Positions 51,166 to 59,577 of a stretch of 64,000 nt of DNA are shown one piece after another (position 1 is the stretch's first letter; every line of letters starts with the position of its first letter). Position numbers and translations under genes: made by a program. The DNA lies in assembly GCF_002236115.1 (NCBI RefSeq), contig NZ_NIWT01000005.1:62001-126000 (forward strand), given 5' to 3'. The DNA is from Pseudomonas jessenii. GTDB lineage: Bacteria; Pseudomonadota; Gammaproteobacteria; Pseudomonadales; Pseudomonadaceae. The notes beneath the pieces were generated by a model, which was not told the DNA's origin, did not search any database, and worked only from the letters and a program-made list of their open reading frames with translations.

Positions 51166-52224
51166 ATGCCCAATTCAACTCGTGAAACCGTACTGTGCCG
51201 CTACCATTACGATCCGCTGGATCGCCAGAATGGCTGTACTCCACTTCAGCAGCCCGCCATTCAGCGTTTTCATTGCAAAAGTCGACTGGCCACTGAAATT
51301 CAGGGCTCCGCTCGGTGGAGCATCTTTCAGCAAGATGACCAACTGCTGGCGCAACACAGTCACCTCGACGCCAAGGTGACCGCCACACTGCTGACAACTG
51401 ACCAACAACGATCCGTGCTCAACGCACTAGAGGCGACTCAACCTAATCCCCTCGCCTACACGCCCTACGGTCATCGCCCGGCGAAGAACAGTTTACTCAG
51501 CTTGCTCGGGTTCAACGGCGAACGGCCGGACCCGGTGACCGGGCATTATCATTTGGGCAATGGGTATCGGCAGTTCAATCCGGTGTTGATGCGGTTTAAC
51601 AGCCCGGATAGTTGGAGTCCGTTTGGGGAGGGTGGGTTGAATGCGTATGCGTATTGCTCGGGAGATCCAGTCAATAAAGTGGACCCTAATGGGCATGCTT
51701 TTGGTAGTTTTTTAATGGTTGTTGGGGGAATAGCTAGTATTGCTGGAGGCGTCATTCTTGTGAAAAAAGAAGGATCTGCAGCTTTTATTGGTGGTTTGGC
51801 GCTGATGGCGCTCGGTGTTGCCGCGATAGGAGCAGGGATAGGGGGCATGATGACAAGTTCATTCCGTTCATTGGCTGACCGTCGTTTATCGTCTTCCCCC
51901 CCGTTACCCGTTAGACCCTCCCCTCCTCTACCTTCTACTACGCCTATATCATTCAATATTCCTAAACCCTTACCTAACCCGCGACCTACTACGCCTGTTT
52001 CAGATTTATCTCGACCAAATTCCACCAATGGTGTATTCGAACCGCATACGCTGGATCAGCTTAAATCTATCGGTAAATTTAATATCCCCAGACCCAATTA
52101 CAATGGAACTGGTGGAATTACGTCCAATTCCAGTTTCTCAGGAACGTCCAATGTAGGAGCTAACAGAGCATTTAATCATCCCTCCTCACTTGACGAAAAC
52201 ATTAAAACTACTAGGAGAGCCTAA
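51166..52224 (+). CDS. Short RHS/TccC-tip protein with hydrophobic, Pro-rich tail (RHS-tip 1)
   Basis: 352 residues from the ATG with GGAG 8 bases upstream. Residues 1-177 are the end of an RHS core (YHYDPLDR, LAYTPYGHRP, LLGFNGERPDPVTGHYHLGNG, RFNSPDSWSPFGEGGLNAYAYC, then GDPVNKVDPNGH, the usual core-ending motif). The tail (178-352) has two membrane-like segments rich in Gly, Ile and Ala, then a Pro/Ser-rich stretch and a polar end; no known toxin domain was recognised. Base composition drops sharply to AT-rich at about 51700. No gene follows on the same strand before creD. It is too short to form an RHS shell. Confidence 0.85.
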   Translation: MPNSTRETVLCRYHYDPLDRQNGCTPLQQPAIQRFHCKSRLATEIQGSARWSIFQQDDQLLAQHSHLDAKVTATLLTTDQQRSVLNALEATQPNPLAYTPYGHRPAKNSLLSLLGFNGERPDPVTGHYHLGNGYRQFNPVLMRFNSPDSWSPFGEGGLNAYAYCSGDPVNKVDPNGHAFGSFLMVVGGIASIAGGVILVKKEGSAAFIGGLALMALGVAAIGAGIGGMMTSSFRSLADRRLSSSPPLPVRPSPPLPSTTPISFNIPKPLPNPRPTTPVSDLSRPNSTNGVFEPHTLDQLKSIGKFNIPRPNYNGTGGITSNSSFSGTSNVGANRAFNHPSSLDENIKTTRRA

Positions 52225-52306
52225 TAGACCACAAAGGTGGAGAGATAAAAAAGACGACTGATTTAAATTTAAGAAAAAATGGGGACAAGAAAAAATGGAA
52301 AAAATG

Positions 52307-52336
52307 GGGACGGATTTATTTAAGTAAATCCGTCCC
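52307..52336. repeat. 12-bp inverted repeat after RHS-tip 1
   Basis: GGGACGGATTTA-tttaag-TAAATCCGTCCC; partial copies of AAAATGGGGAC occur just before it (about 52277 and 52300). It resembles the palindromes found beside REP-associated or mobile sequences. Confidence 0.65.
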
Positions 52337-52455
52337 TATGCCTCGCACTATGCCCTAACTTTTTTTGACTAGCTGCCAAGCGGAAAACAACTTCGCGATC
52401 CGCATCGCCAACAACCGCCCCAACCGCTGATCCTCCCGCAACCCCACTGACCGGC

Positions 52456-53826
52456 TCATTCCACCTCTCCCATATCAAACGCCACCGGCTTCACTGCTTT
52501 CTGCCCAACCCCATACCAATCCAGCTTGCGCGTCAGCACCATAAACACGCCCAGCAAACCGAACAGCAACAACGACCCCATCAACAGCGCGTAATCCTCC
52601 GCGCTCAACAAACCATAAAGCAGCCCATACAACGCCGCCAATCCCACAGAAAAACTCAAGCCGTGGCGCACGCTGCGCAACACGTGGCAAACGTAGAACC
52701 CGATCAACAACACACAACCGCTGGCGGACAACAGGTACGCCAAGGCAAAGCCGATGTGCTCGGACAACGACAACAACAGCAGATAGAAGAACGCCAGCGC
52801 CACACCTACCAACGCATATTGCACCGGGTGCACCGCTAGGCTTTTCAGCACTTCGAACAGGAAGAAACCGGCAAAGGTCAGGACGATGAACAGCAGCGCA
52901 TATTTGATCGCCCGGTCGCTTTTCAGGTACTGGTCCACGGGTTCGATGAAGCTCACGCCGAAGCTGCGACCGAACAACGCCTCACAGCCACCGCGGGACA
53001 CGCAGCTGTTCAGCGTTTCTTGCAGGTTGGTGGAGAAAAACGAGGTCTGCCAATGGGCGGTAAAGCCCTGATCGGTAATCTCGCGCTGGGCAGGCAGGTA
53101 GTTGCCGATGAAGCTTGGATGCGGCCAGTTGGCGTTCAACGAAACTTTACTGGTCTTGCCCACCGGCAGTATTTGTAACTGGCCGGTGCCTTGCAGCTTC
53201 AGGTCAAAACCGAAGGCCAACTCCGTGGCCTGCTTTGTCTCCAACGCCGGCAGGGTCACGTGGACGCCTTCACCCAGCCAGCTCACTTGGCTGCCCGGAA
53301 TGAAGTCCAGGTTCTGGCCGTTGAGTTCAAGCTTCAAAGCGTTTTCGATACCACGAATGTCGCTGATGCCAACAGCGAGGAACGGCTGGTCGAACTGGTA
53401 ATCGGCGAAATCTTCCTTGATGCCCAGTTGAACCGGCAGGGAAAAGTGGCCGCTGATGCGGTTGTCTGCATGGAACAACCGCGCCTGGTAAATACCTCGG
53501 GAACGCAGTTCGGTCTGAACGTCTGCGTCGAGTTCGAAGCGCTCCGGCAGAAAATACAAACGACCGCGCTCTTCACCGAACTCCTGATAACGCTCGTTGG
53601 TTTTTTCGTGGGTCTTCCAGGTGCGCACGACTTTACGATACGGCACCACCATCAGCGGGCCGCTCAATTGCTGGCTGTAACTGGAGCTGCGGGCAATGTC
53701 TTCGAGCACACCGTCGCGCAGTTGCTGACGCTCCTGGATCACGCCGTTGATCATCAGCAGTGGAATCAGCAACAACAGAATCAACAGGGCAATTGCCCCG
53801 AGTTTTAGGGTCAGGCTACGGTTCAT
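52456..53826 (-). CDS. creD: CreD inner-membrane protein
   Basis: 456 residues: a hydrophobic N-terminal anchor (10-28), a large periplasmic domain (30-300) and about five to six helices in 300-440, the CreD/Cet architecture. It belongs to the CreBC regulon and affects envelope integrity and beta-lactam response in Pseudomonas. GGGAGAG lies before the ATG. It is the last gene of creB-creC-creD, 116 bases after creC. Confidence 0.92.
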   Translation of the reverse strand: MNRSLTLKLGAIALLILLLLIPLLMINGVIQERQQLRDGVLEDIARSSSYSQQLSGPLMVVPYRKVVRTWKTHEKTNERYQEFGEERGRLYFLPERFELDADVQTELRSRGIYQARLFHADNRISGHFSLPVQLGIKEDFADYQFDQPFLAVGISDIRGIENALKLELNGQNLDFIPGSQVSWLGEGVHVTLPALETKQATELAFGFDLKLQGTGQLQILPVGKTSKVSLNANWPHPSFIGNYLPAQREITDQGFTAHWQTSFFSTNLQETLNSCVSRGGCEALFGRSFGVSFIEPVDQYLKSDRAIKYALLFIVLTFAGFFLFEVLKSLAVHPVQYALVGVALAFFYLLLLSLSEHIGFALAYLLSASGCVLLIGFYVCHVLRSVRHGLSFSVGLAALYGLLYGLLSAEDYALLMGSLLLFGLLGVFMVLTRKLDWYGVGQKAVKPVAFDMGEVE

Positions 53827-53942
53827 GGGACTCTCCCTGTTTTGGATGGGGAGAGTCTGGATTCGGTATGTGGTGGGGCCATGGGGGGAATGTGGAGATT
53901 GTGTGGAGATTCAGCCTGCTCGCGATTGGCCGTAACTCGGTC

Positions 53943-55361
53943 TTAAGGCAGGTGTAACTTCACCTCCACACCGCCGTCGACATTACCAATACTCATCGTA
54001 CCGCCATGCAGCTTGACCACTTCCTCGACAAAATTGAGCCCGAGCCCGGTGCTTTTGCGCCCACTGTCGGGACGCGGCAACGAGTAAAAGCGCTCGCTCA
54101 AACGCGGCAGCGCGTAGTCGGGAATCGGCTCTGCCTGATTGAAAAGCTTGAACTCGACCTGCTCGCCTGTCCGTTCGGCGGTGAATCGCAGCACACCTTC
54201 AACAGGGGTGAAATCCAGCGCATTGTCCAGCAGATTACCCAACGCCTGACGCAGCAGAAATGGCTCGCCGATCAGCATCAGGTCCGATGAAATCGTTTGC
54301 TCTACGCGAAACTGTTTACCTTCGATTCGCGCAGATTGCGCGTTCAGCAGGCCATCCACCAAAGCCGCCAATGGCACCGCCACCCGCTGCTCCAGCCCTT
54401 GGCGTTGCTCGACCTGCGCCAGGTTCAAAAGCCGCTCGATCAGCTGCTGCATGCGCGCACTTTCACTGTCGATATTGCCGACGAAACGTTGCCGCTGTGC
54501 CAGAGGCATTTCGCCCTGTAACAGTTCCGCCGCGCCACGAATCGCCGCCAACGGACTCTTCAGCTCATGGGTCAAGGTGTGCACGTAACGTTCGACGTAG
54601 GCCTTGCCTTCAAGCTGCGTGCGCATCTGCTCCACTGCCGTGGCCAATTGCTCCAGTTCACCGCCGCGATAATGCGGCACTTCAACCCGCCTGCCTTCAC
54701 TGACGCCTTGGGCGTACGCCGTCAATCTTCGCAGGGCTCGGCTCAGCCACCAGGACAACAACGCGCCGAACAGCAGACCGAGACCGATCAGCCCGGCTCC
54801 GTACGCCAGCAACCGGCGTTCCGTGCGATCCACATAGGGCTGCAACGAGCTGTTGGGCTTGGCCACAGTGACCACGCCGATGATCTGGCCGTTGTCGCGA
54901 ATCGGCGCGCCGACGTGCATCACCGAAGACGCCGGATCGTTCGGGTCATTGCGCGTGGAGCGTGCGCCGTATTCGCCACGCAGGGTCAGGTAGACGTCGT
55001 TCCAGCGCGAGTAATCCTGCCCCACCGCCGTCCCGCTGGAGTCCAGCACGACGAAGCCCTTGGCGTCGGTGACGTAGATGCGGTGGTTGACCTGATTCTT
55101 TGGCAAGCCCCAGATTTTCGCTCCGGGCTGTCGCTCACCATAGGCCTTGAGCAGTTCCGGCCAGCGGTTCTGGTTGAGGCTGCCGGCCTTGAAGTCGTCG
55201 CGCAGGATCTCGGCCATCAGGTTGGCAGTATCGACCAGGGTTTCTTCGGTGGACTGGCGCACGCCGGGGCGGATCTCCTGCATGACCGTGTTGAGCACAA
55301 AGTAGCCGGTCAGGCCGATGAACAGTGCGTAGACCAGGAAAATCCGGATTCCCAGCGGCAT
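53943..55361 (-). CDS. creC: CreC sensor histidine kinase
   Basis: 472 residues: a helix at 8-27, a periplasmic sensor, a second helix near 185-207, HAMP, a HisKA domain with His265 (HTLTHELKSPLAAIRG), and HATPase with N-box LGNLLDNALDFTP and STGLGLNFVEEV. It responds to beta-lactam/PBP and metabolic signals and phosphorylates CreB. The start codon shares one base with the creB stop. Confidence 0.94.
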   Translation of the reverse strand: MPLGIRIFLVYALFIGLTGYFVLNTVMQEIRPGVRQSTEETLVDTANLMAEILRDDFKAGSLNQNRWPELLKAYGERQPGAKIWGLPKNQVNHRIYVTDAKGFVVLDSSGTAVGQDYSRWNDVYLTLRGEYGARSTRNDPNDPASSVMHVGAPIRDNGQIIGVVTVAKPNSSLQPYVDRTERRLLAYGAGLIGLGLLFGALLSWWLSRALRRLTAYAQGVSEGRRVEVPHYRGGELEQLATAVEQMRTQLEGKAYVERYVHTLTHELKSPLAAIRGAAELLQGEMPLAQRQRFVGNIDSESARMQQLIERLLNLAQVEQRQGLEQRVAVPLAALVDGLLNAQSARIEGKQFRVEQTISSDLMLIGEPFLLRQALGNLLDNALDFTPVEGVLRFTAERTGEQVEFKLFNQAEPIPDYALPRLSERFYSLPRPDSGRKSTGLGLNFVEEVVKLHGGTMSIGNVDGGVEVKLHLP

Positions 55362-56041
55362 CAGCTGTGTCCCGGGTTGTAGCTATAGCCGAGGCCGCGG
55401 TGGGTCTGGATCGGTTCGGCGTCAGCCTTCACCAATCGCAACTTGGCGCGCACGCTCTTGATGTGGCTGTCGATGCTGCGCTCGTAACCGGCGTCGGCGG
55501 CCACACCCAGGGCATCGAGCAACTGTTCGCGGCTGAAGACTCGCTCGGGCTGCTCCAGCAGGCATTGCAGCAGACGGAATTCATGGCGGGTCAGGGTCAG
55601 CAGTTGACCGCGATAACTGATTTGCACACGCTCACTGTCGATGCGAAACAGCGTCGCCGACGGTTCGCTCACCGTGCGGGGCACCATGCGCTTGAGAATC
55701 GCCCGGACCCGCGCCGCCACTTCTCGAGGGCTAAACGGTTTGACCACGTAATCGTCGGCGCCGATTTCCAGGCCCACGACGCGATCGATTTCGCCATCCC
55801 GGGCGCTGAGGAACATCACCGGCACTTCGCTGAAGCGCCGCAGTCGCTTGCAGGTTTCGAAGCCGCTGATGTCCGGCAGGCCGATATCGAGAATGATCAG
55901 ATCCGCCGGGGTCTGGCGCTGGTGCTCCAGCGCCGCCGCGCCCAGGCTCAGCCATGTGGTGGTGAAGCCCTCGCCTTGCAGGGCGAAAACCAGGGTATCG
56001 GCAATGGCCGCTTCGTCTTCGACAATCAGGATATGAGGCAT
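55361..56041 (-). CDS. creB: CreB response regulator
   Basis: 226 residues from the ATG at 56041 (MPHILIVEDEAAIADTL). OmpR family: a receiver domain with phospho-Asp52 (LIILDIGLPD) and Lys in VVKPFSPRE; a C-terminal winged helix (LTRHEFRLLQCLLEQPERVFSREQLLDAL...RSIDSHIKSVRAKL). The frame is open a further 14 codons upstream; the conserved N-terminus decides the start. Confidence 0.93.
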   Translation of the reverse strand: MPHILIVEDEAAIADTLVFALQGEGFTTTWLSLGAAALEHQRQTPADLIILDIGLPDISGFETCKRLRRFSEVPVMFLSARDGEIDRVVGLEIGADDYVVKPFSPREVAARVRAILKRMVPRTVSEPSATLFRIDSERVQISYRGQLLTLTRHEFRLLQCLLEQPERVFSREQLLDALGVAADAGYERSIDSHIKSVRAKLRLVKADAEPIQTHRGLGYSYNPGHS

Positions 56042-56137
56042 GGCGTCCGAGCCCGGCAGTGATGTGGGCGAACGGTGACTCAAGGGGGAATCGGCGTCAA
56101 TCAGGATGAGCTGATTGTCGCTCAGGTCTGTAGTACC

Positions 56138-56157
56138 TAGCAGTTCTGCTAGTAGGC
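56138..56157 (+). promoter_or_regulatory. RHS-tip upstream element, copy 2
   Basis: TAGCAG-TT-CTGCTA-GTAGGC, a perfect 6-bp inverted repeat plus constant GTAGGC, ending 63 bases before the ATG of RHS-tip 2; same position as copy 1. Confidence 0.65.
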
Positions 56158-56220
56158 AGCTTCTGAAAAAACTCCGATGCTTAAGTTTATGCGATCCGGA
56201 CCTTGAACGGAGTTCAACCC

Positions 56221-57213
56221 ATGTCTAACACATCCCGTGACACTGTACTGTGTCGCTATCACTACGATCCACTGGATCGCCAAAATGGCTGCACAGTACT
56301 TCAGCAACCCGCCATCCAGCGTTTTCATTGCAAAAGCCGACTGACCACTGAGATTCAGGGCGCCGCTCGGTGGAGCATCCTTCAGCACGACGACCAGTTG
56401 CTGGCCCAGCAAAGTCGCCTCGACGCCAAAGTAGGCACCACCCTGCTGGCTACCGACCAACAACGCTCGATACTCAATGCCCTGGACGCCACTCAACCTA
56501 ATCCCCTCGCCTACACACCTTACGGCCATCGTCCGGCGGAAAACGGTTTGCTCAGACTGCTCGGCTTCAATGGCGAACGGCCGGACCCGGTGACCGGGCA
56601 TTATCATTTGGGCAATGGGTATCGGCAGTTCAATCCGGTGTTTATGCGGTTTAATAGCCCGGATAGTTGGAGTCCGTTTGGGGAGGGTGGGTTGAATGCT
56701 TATGCTTATTGCTTGGGGGACCCAATAAACAGAATCGAGGTGGAGGGGCACGCTAGTTCACTACTTAGGAGCTTTTGGAAAGGATTTAAAAACCTTACTG
56801 GAATGAGAACCCCAAGCAAATATAAAGTCGCAATGCCTGCATCCGGAGTCGTCAAAACTAATAGCCTAATAACACCCACCCCGGTACCGAAAAGCCATCA
56901 AGGCAATTCCTTAAAAAACGCCAAGGACTTTGATGTGAATACTTTATCCCCTGCCGAAATGGACTTAAACTACAGGCGAAAGCCCAATGAAACTCTGGCA
57001 AATAAAATTCCTGTCACGTATATAAAAGACCCCAAAGAAAAATTGGCCAATCTTTTATCCGCAAGAGAAAGCGTATCAAAAAGAATCATCTCCGACAGTC
57101 CTAAGACAAGAGCAAGACGTCTATACCTGCTCGACAATATAAACACTGAAATTGCCGGACTCACCACAGACGTAAAACACATACGCAACCAACATCAAGA
57201 AATATCCATATAA
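56221..57213 (+). CDS. Short RHS/TccC-tip protein with basic, helical tail (RHS-tip 2)
   Basis: 330 residues from the ATG with GGAG upstream. Residues 1-177 are almost the same as RHS-tip 1, also at DNA level. The core end reads GDPINRIEVEGH: the usual DPxG that marks the autocleavage site is replaced by EVEG. The tail (178-330) is unrelated to tips 1 and 3, Lys/Arg-rich, with a charged helical end (KEKLANLLSARESVSKRI, RARRLYLLDNINTEIAGL), and is AT-rich. The stop lies 27 bases from the convergent protease gene, so no immunity gene can follow. Confidence 0.85.
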   Translation: MSNTSRDTVLCRYHYDPLDRQNGCTVLQQPAIQRFHCKSRLTTEIQGAARWSILQHDDQLLAQQSRLDAKVGTTLLATDQQRSILNALDATQPNPLAYTPYGHRPAENGLLRLLGFNGERPDPVTGHYHLGNGYRQFNPVFMRFNSPDSWSPFGEGGLNAYAYCLGDPINRIEVEGHASSLLRSFWKGFKNLTGMRTPSKYKVAMPASGVVKTNSLITPTPVPKSHQGNSLKNAKDFDVNTLSPAEMDLNYRRKPNETLANKIPVTYIKDPKEKLANLLSARESVSKRIISDSPKTRARRLYLLDNINTEIAGLTTDVKHIRNQHQEISI

Positions 57214-57240
57214 CTCTCACAACAGAACGAGAACGCTCAA

Positions 57241-57759
57241 CTAACAATCCGGCTTGTCCGCCGTAAACCGCCGAGCCGGATTCACCGCCGCGCCAAACTC
57301 ACGCAAGGCCTTAGCGCCGATCAGCAACGGATAGTTGAAGCTGCTGCGGTCAGTCAGGTTGACCTCGACCGTGCGCTTGACGTTGCCCAGGCACAGTTCC
57401 AGGTCAACCACCGGCCGTTTGGTAGGCGCCGTCGTTTCTTCATCCTCTTCCTCTTCGGAACGGGTCTTGATCTTGCTGATGCGCGCGATCTTGTGCTCGT
57501 AGACCTTGTTGCTCGCATCCTTGGTCGCGAGGCGGAAACGCACCCAGTCTTCACCGTCTCGCTTGAAGGTTTCGATGTCCTTGGCCGACAGCGACGCAGT
57601 CAGCGCGCCAGTATCCATCTTGGCCTTTAGCACTTCGCCGCCGATTTCCGGCAGGGCGATGTATTCGTAACGACCATAGAGGGTCGGCTCGGCGGCCATG
57701 ACCGGCAGGGCGATGAGGGAGAGCACTGCAAGGAGGGATTTCACGTAATGGGTTTCCAT
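57241..57759 (-). CDS. Exported retropepsin-like aspartic protease (DUF785/RimB-like)
   Basis: 172 residues with a signal peptide ending near MAAE. The catalytic DTGA is in AKMDTGALTASL and the dimer-type flap region follows; an acidic insert EEEEDEE lies mid-protein. The C-terminal FNYPLLIGAKAL is typical of PF05618. Start at the ATG 57759; a GTG at 57744 with GGAA upstream would also fit the signal peptide. It matches PA0462 by position (from memory). Substrate unknown. Confidence 0.8.
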   Translation of the reverse strand: METHYVKSLLAVLSLIALPVMAAEPTLYGRYEYIALPEIGGEVLKAKMDTGALTASLSAKDIETFKRDGEDWVRFRLATKDASNKVYEHKIARISKIKTRSEEEEDEETTAPTKRPVVDLELCLGNVKRTVEVNLTDRSSFNYPLLIGAKALREFGAAVNPARRFTADKPDC

Positions 57760-57908
57760 GAGAGTGAGCAGTCGGATTTTAGACCGTCGTGCGCTTGATC
57801 GTTCCCACAAGGTTACCGACCCAAAAGTGAAACATTCGTCAGCACCGATTTGGCCTGTCGCCCGAAGCTGCTTATCATGGCGCGCCCAACCGCTTCCACG
57901 AGTGACTT

Positions 57909-58796
57909 ATGCGCCGCCTGCTCACCGGCTGTTTCGTGACCCTGCTGCTCCTGCTCAACACCCTGATCCTGATCGGACCGTTGATGGTGTTTGCCCTGCT
58001 CAAACTGATCCTGCCCGGCCGTTTTCGCGATTACGCCTCATGGTCGGTGATGTGGATCGCCGAGACCTGGTCCGAGATCGACAAGCTGATCTTCCGTGTC
58101 TGCATCCCTACCCAATGGGACATCCGTGGCGGTGACGATCTGCGTCGCGACACTTCATATCTGGTGATCAGCAACCATCAATCCTGGGTCGACATCCCGG
58201 CGCTGATCCAGACGCTGAACCGGCGCACGCCGTTCTTCAAATTCTTCCTCAAGAAAGAGCTGATCTGGGTGCCCTTACTGGGCCTGGCGTGGTGGGCGCT
58301 GGATTACCCGTTCATGAAGCGCTACAGCAAGGCGTTCCTGGCCAAATACCCGGAACTGGCCGGCAAGGATCTGGAAATCACCAAACAGGCCTGCGAACTG
58401 TTCAAGCGCCAACCGGTGACGGTGGTCAACTACCTCGAAGGCACCCGCTTCACGGCGGCTAAATGTGACCAGCAACAGTCGCCGTTCAATCACCTGCTCA
58501 AGCCCAAGGCCGGCGGGGTGGCCTTTGTGCTGGCGGCGATGGGTGAGCAGCTCGACGCGATTCTCGATGTGACAGTGGTTTACCCGCAGCAGACGATTCC
58601 GGGGTTCTGGGACTTGATCAGCGGCAACGTTCCGCGGGTCATCATCGACATCAAGACTCGCGAACTCGACCCGGCGCTGTGGCAGGGCGATTACGAAAAC
58701 GACCCTGCGTTTCGCGAGAAGGTCCAGAATTGGGTCAACCAGCTCTGGATCGAGAAGGACCGGCGCATCGACGCGTTACGCGCCGGGCGCCGCTGA
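57909..58796 (+). CDS. Lysophospholipid/PlsC-type acyltransferase (YihG-like)
   Basis: 295 residues with an N-terminal hydrophobic helix (8-35) and acyltransferase blocks: NHQSWVDI (NHxxxxD, block I), FKFFLKKELIWVPLLG (block II), YLEGTRFT (block III). It resembles inner-membrane 1-acylglycerol-3-phosphate acyltransferase relatives such as YihG. It is divergent from the protease gene and convergent with the DUF2780 gene (1-base gap). Confidence 0.85.
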   Translation: MRRLLTGCFVTLLLLLNTLILIGPLMVFALLKLILPGRFRDYASWSVMWIAETWSEIDKLIFRVCIPTQWDIRGGDDLRRDTSYLVISNHQSWVDIPALIQTLNRRTPFFKFFLKKELIWVPLLGLAWWALDYPFMKRYSKAFLAKYPELAGKDLEITKQACELFKRQPVTVVNYLEGTRFTAAKCDQQQSPFNHLLKPKAGGVAFVLAAMGEQLDAILDVTVVYPQQTIPGFWDLISGNVPRVIIDIKTRELDPALWQGDYENDPAFREKVQNWVNQLWIEKDRRIDALRAGRR

Positions 58797-58797
58797 A

Positions 58798-59352
58798 TCA
58801 GCTACCGGTGCCGGTGCCCCAGATGCTGCCCAGGCTGCTCAGCAGCGAACCGCCGACGCCCTGCTGACCGAAGTATTGCAGGAGCACCGGGGCAAACTGG
58901 CCGATCATGCCGCTGTCCATGCCCAGGGCGCTGAAGGCGTTGTTCAGGTCGTTGGTGTCCTTGACGTTGCCCAAGGCGTTGTCCAGCCCTGCAGCTTTGC
59001 CGCTGGAGCCGAGCAGGCCGGCCAGTGCACCCAACTCCCCGCCGCCCGAGAGCATGTCGATGCCCGGCACGCTTTTGGCCAGTTCCGAGTAGTCGGTCGA
59101 GCTCAACTGGTTCTTCGCCAGCCCCAGCATCGCCCCGGCACCGCCAACGGCTTGCTCTGGGGTGATGTCCAATTCACTGAGGGTGCTCAGCAGGTTGGCG
59201 GTCTGCGGTGTCGGTGCGGCAGTCGCGGCCTCGTCACCACCCTTCATGCCGGCAATGGCATTGACCGCATCGCCCAGATTGAACTGTGCGAAGACCGGGC
59301 TGGCTGCCAGGGTCAGGAGTGATGCCAGTGCAAAACCGCGTGAAATCTTCAT
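58798..59352 (-). CDS. DUF2780 exported protein
   Basis: 184 residues with a signal peptide (MKISRGFALASLLTLAASPVFAQ) and the DUF2780/VcgC-like low-complexity helical region (AVGGAGAMLGLAKNQLSSTDYSELAKSVPGIDMLSGGGELGAL). GAGGATG precedes the ATG. Secreted or periplasmic; function unknown. Matches PA0460 by position (from memory). Confidence 0.85.
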   Translation of the reverse strand: MKISRGFALASLLTLAASPVFAQFNLGDAVNAIAGMKGGDEAATAAPTPQTANLLSTLSELDITPEQAVGGAGAMLGLAKNQLSSTDYSELAKSVPGIDMLSGGGELGALAGLLGSSGKAAGLDNALGNVKDTNDLNNAFSALGMDSGMIGQFAPVLLQYFGQQGVGGSLLSSLGSIWGTGTGS

Positions 59353-59495
59353 TCAGACATCCTCTTGCGTCATGAAAAACGCCCGGCTTACGGGCGCAAA
59401 GCTGCCGATTTGACCGGGCAGACGCGGGCATGTTCCTCAGGTTTCCATCCATTTACCATCCGCTCGTCACAAAGCAGCCCTGAAGTCTGCGGCAC

Positions 59496-59515
59496 TATCA
59501 GATCTGCTAGTAGGC
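59496..59515 (+). promoter_or_regulatory. RHS-tip upstream element, copy 3
   Basis: TATCAG-AT-CTGCTA-GTAGGC ending 62 bases before the ATG of RHS-tip 3. The downstream leader differs from copies 1 and 2, yet the element and its distance are kept. Confidence 0.65.
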
Positions 59516-59577
59516 GGCTCTGTTCGAATGCACCACAGTAAAACCCTGGATCGACAAACTCATTCAGGAACCCGGCC

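Noticed and set aside
53905..53930. REP-like fragment between creD and creC
   Set aside because: Only a degenerate half of the palindrome is left; not counted as an element.
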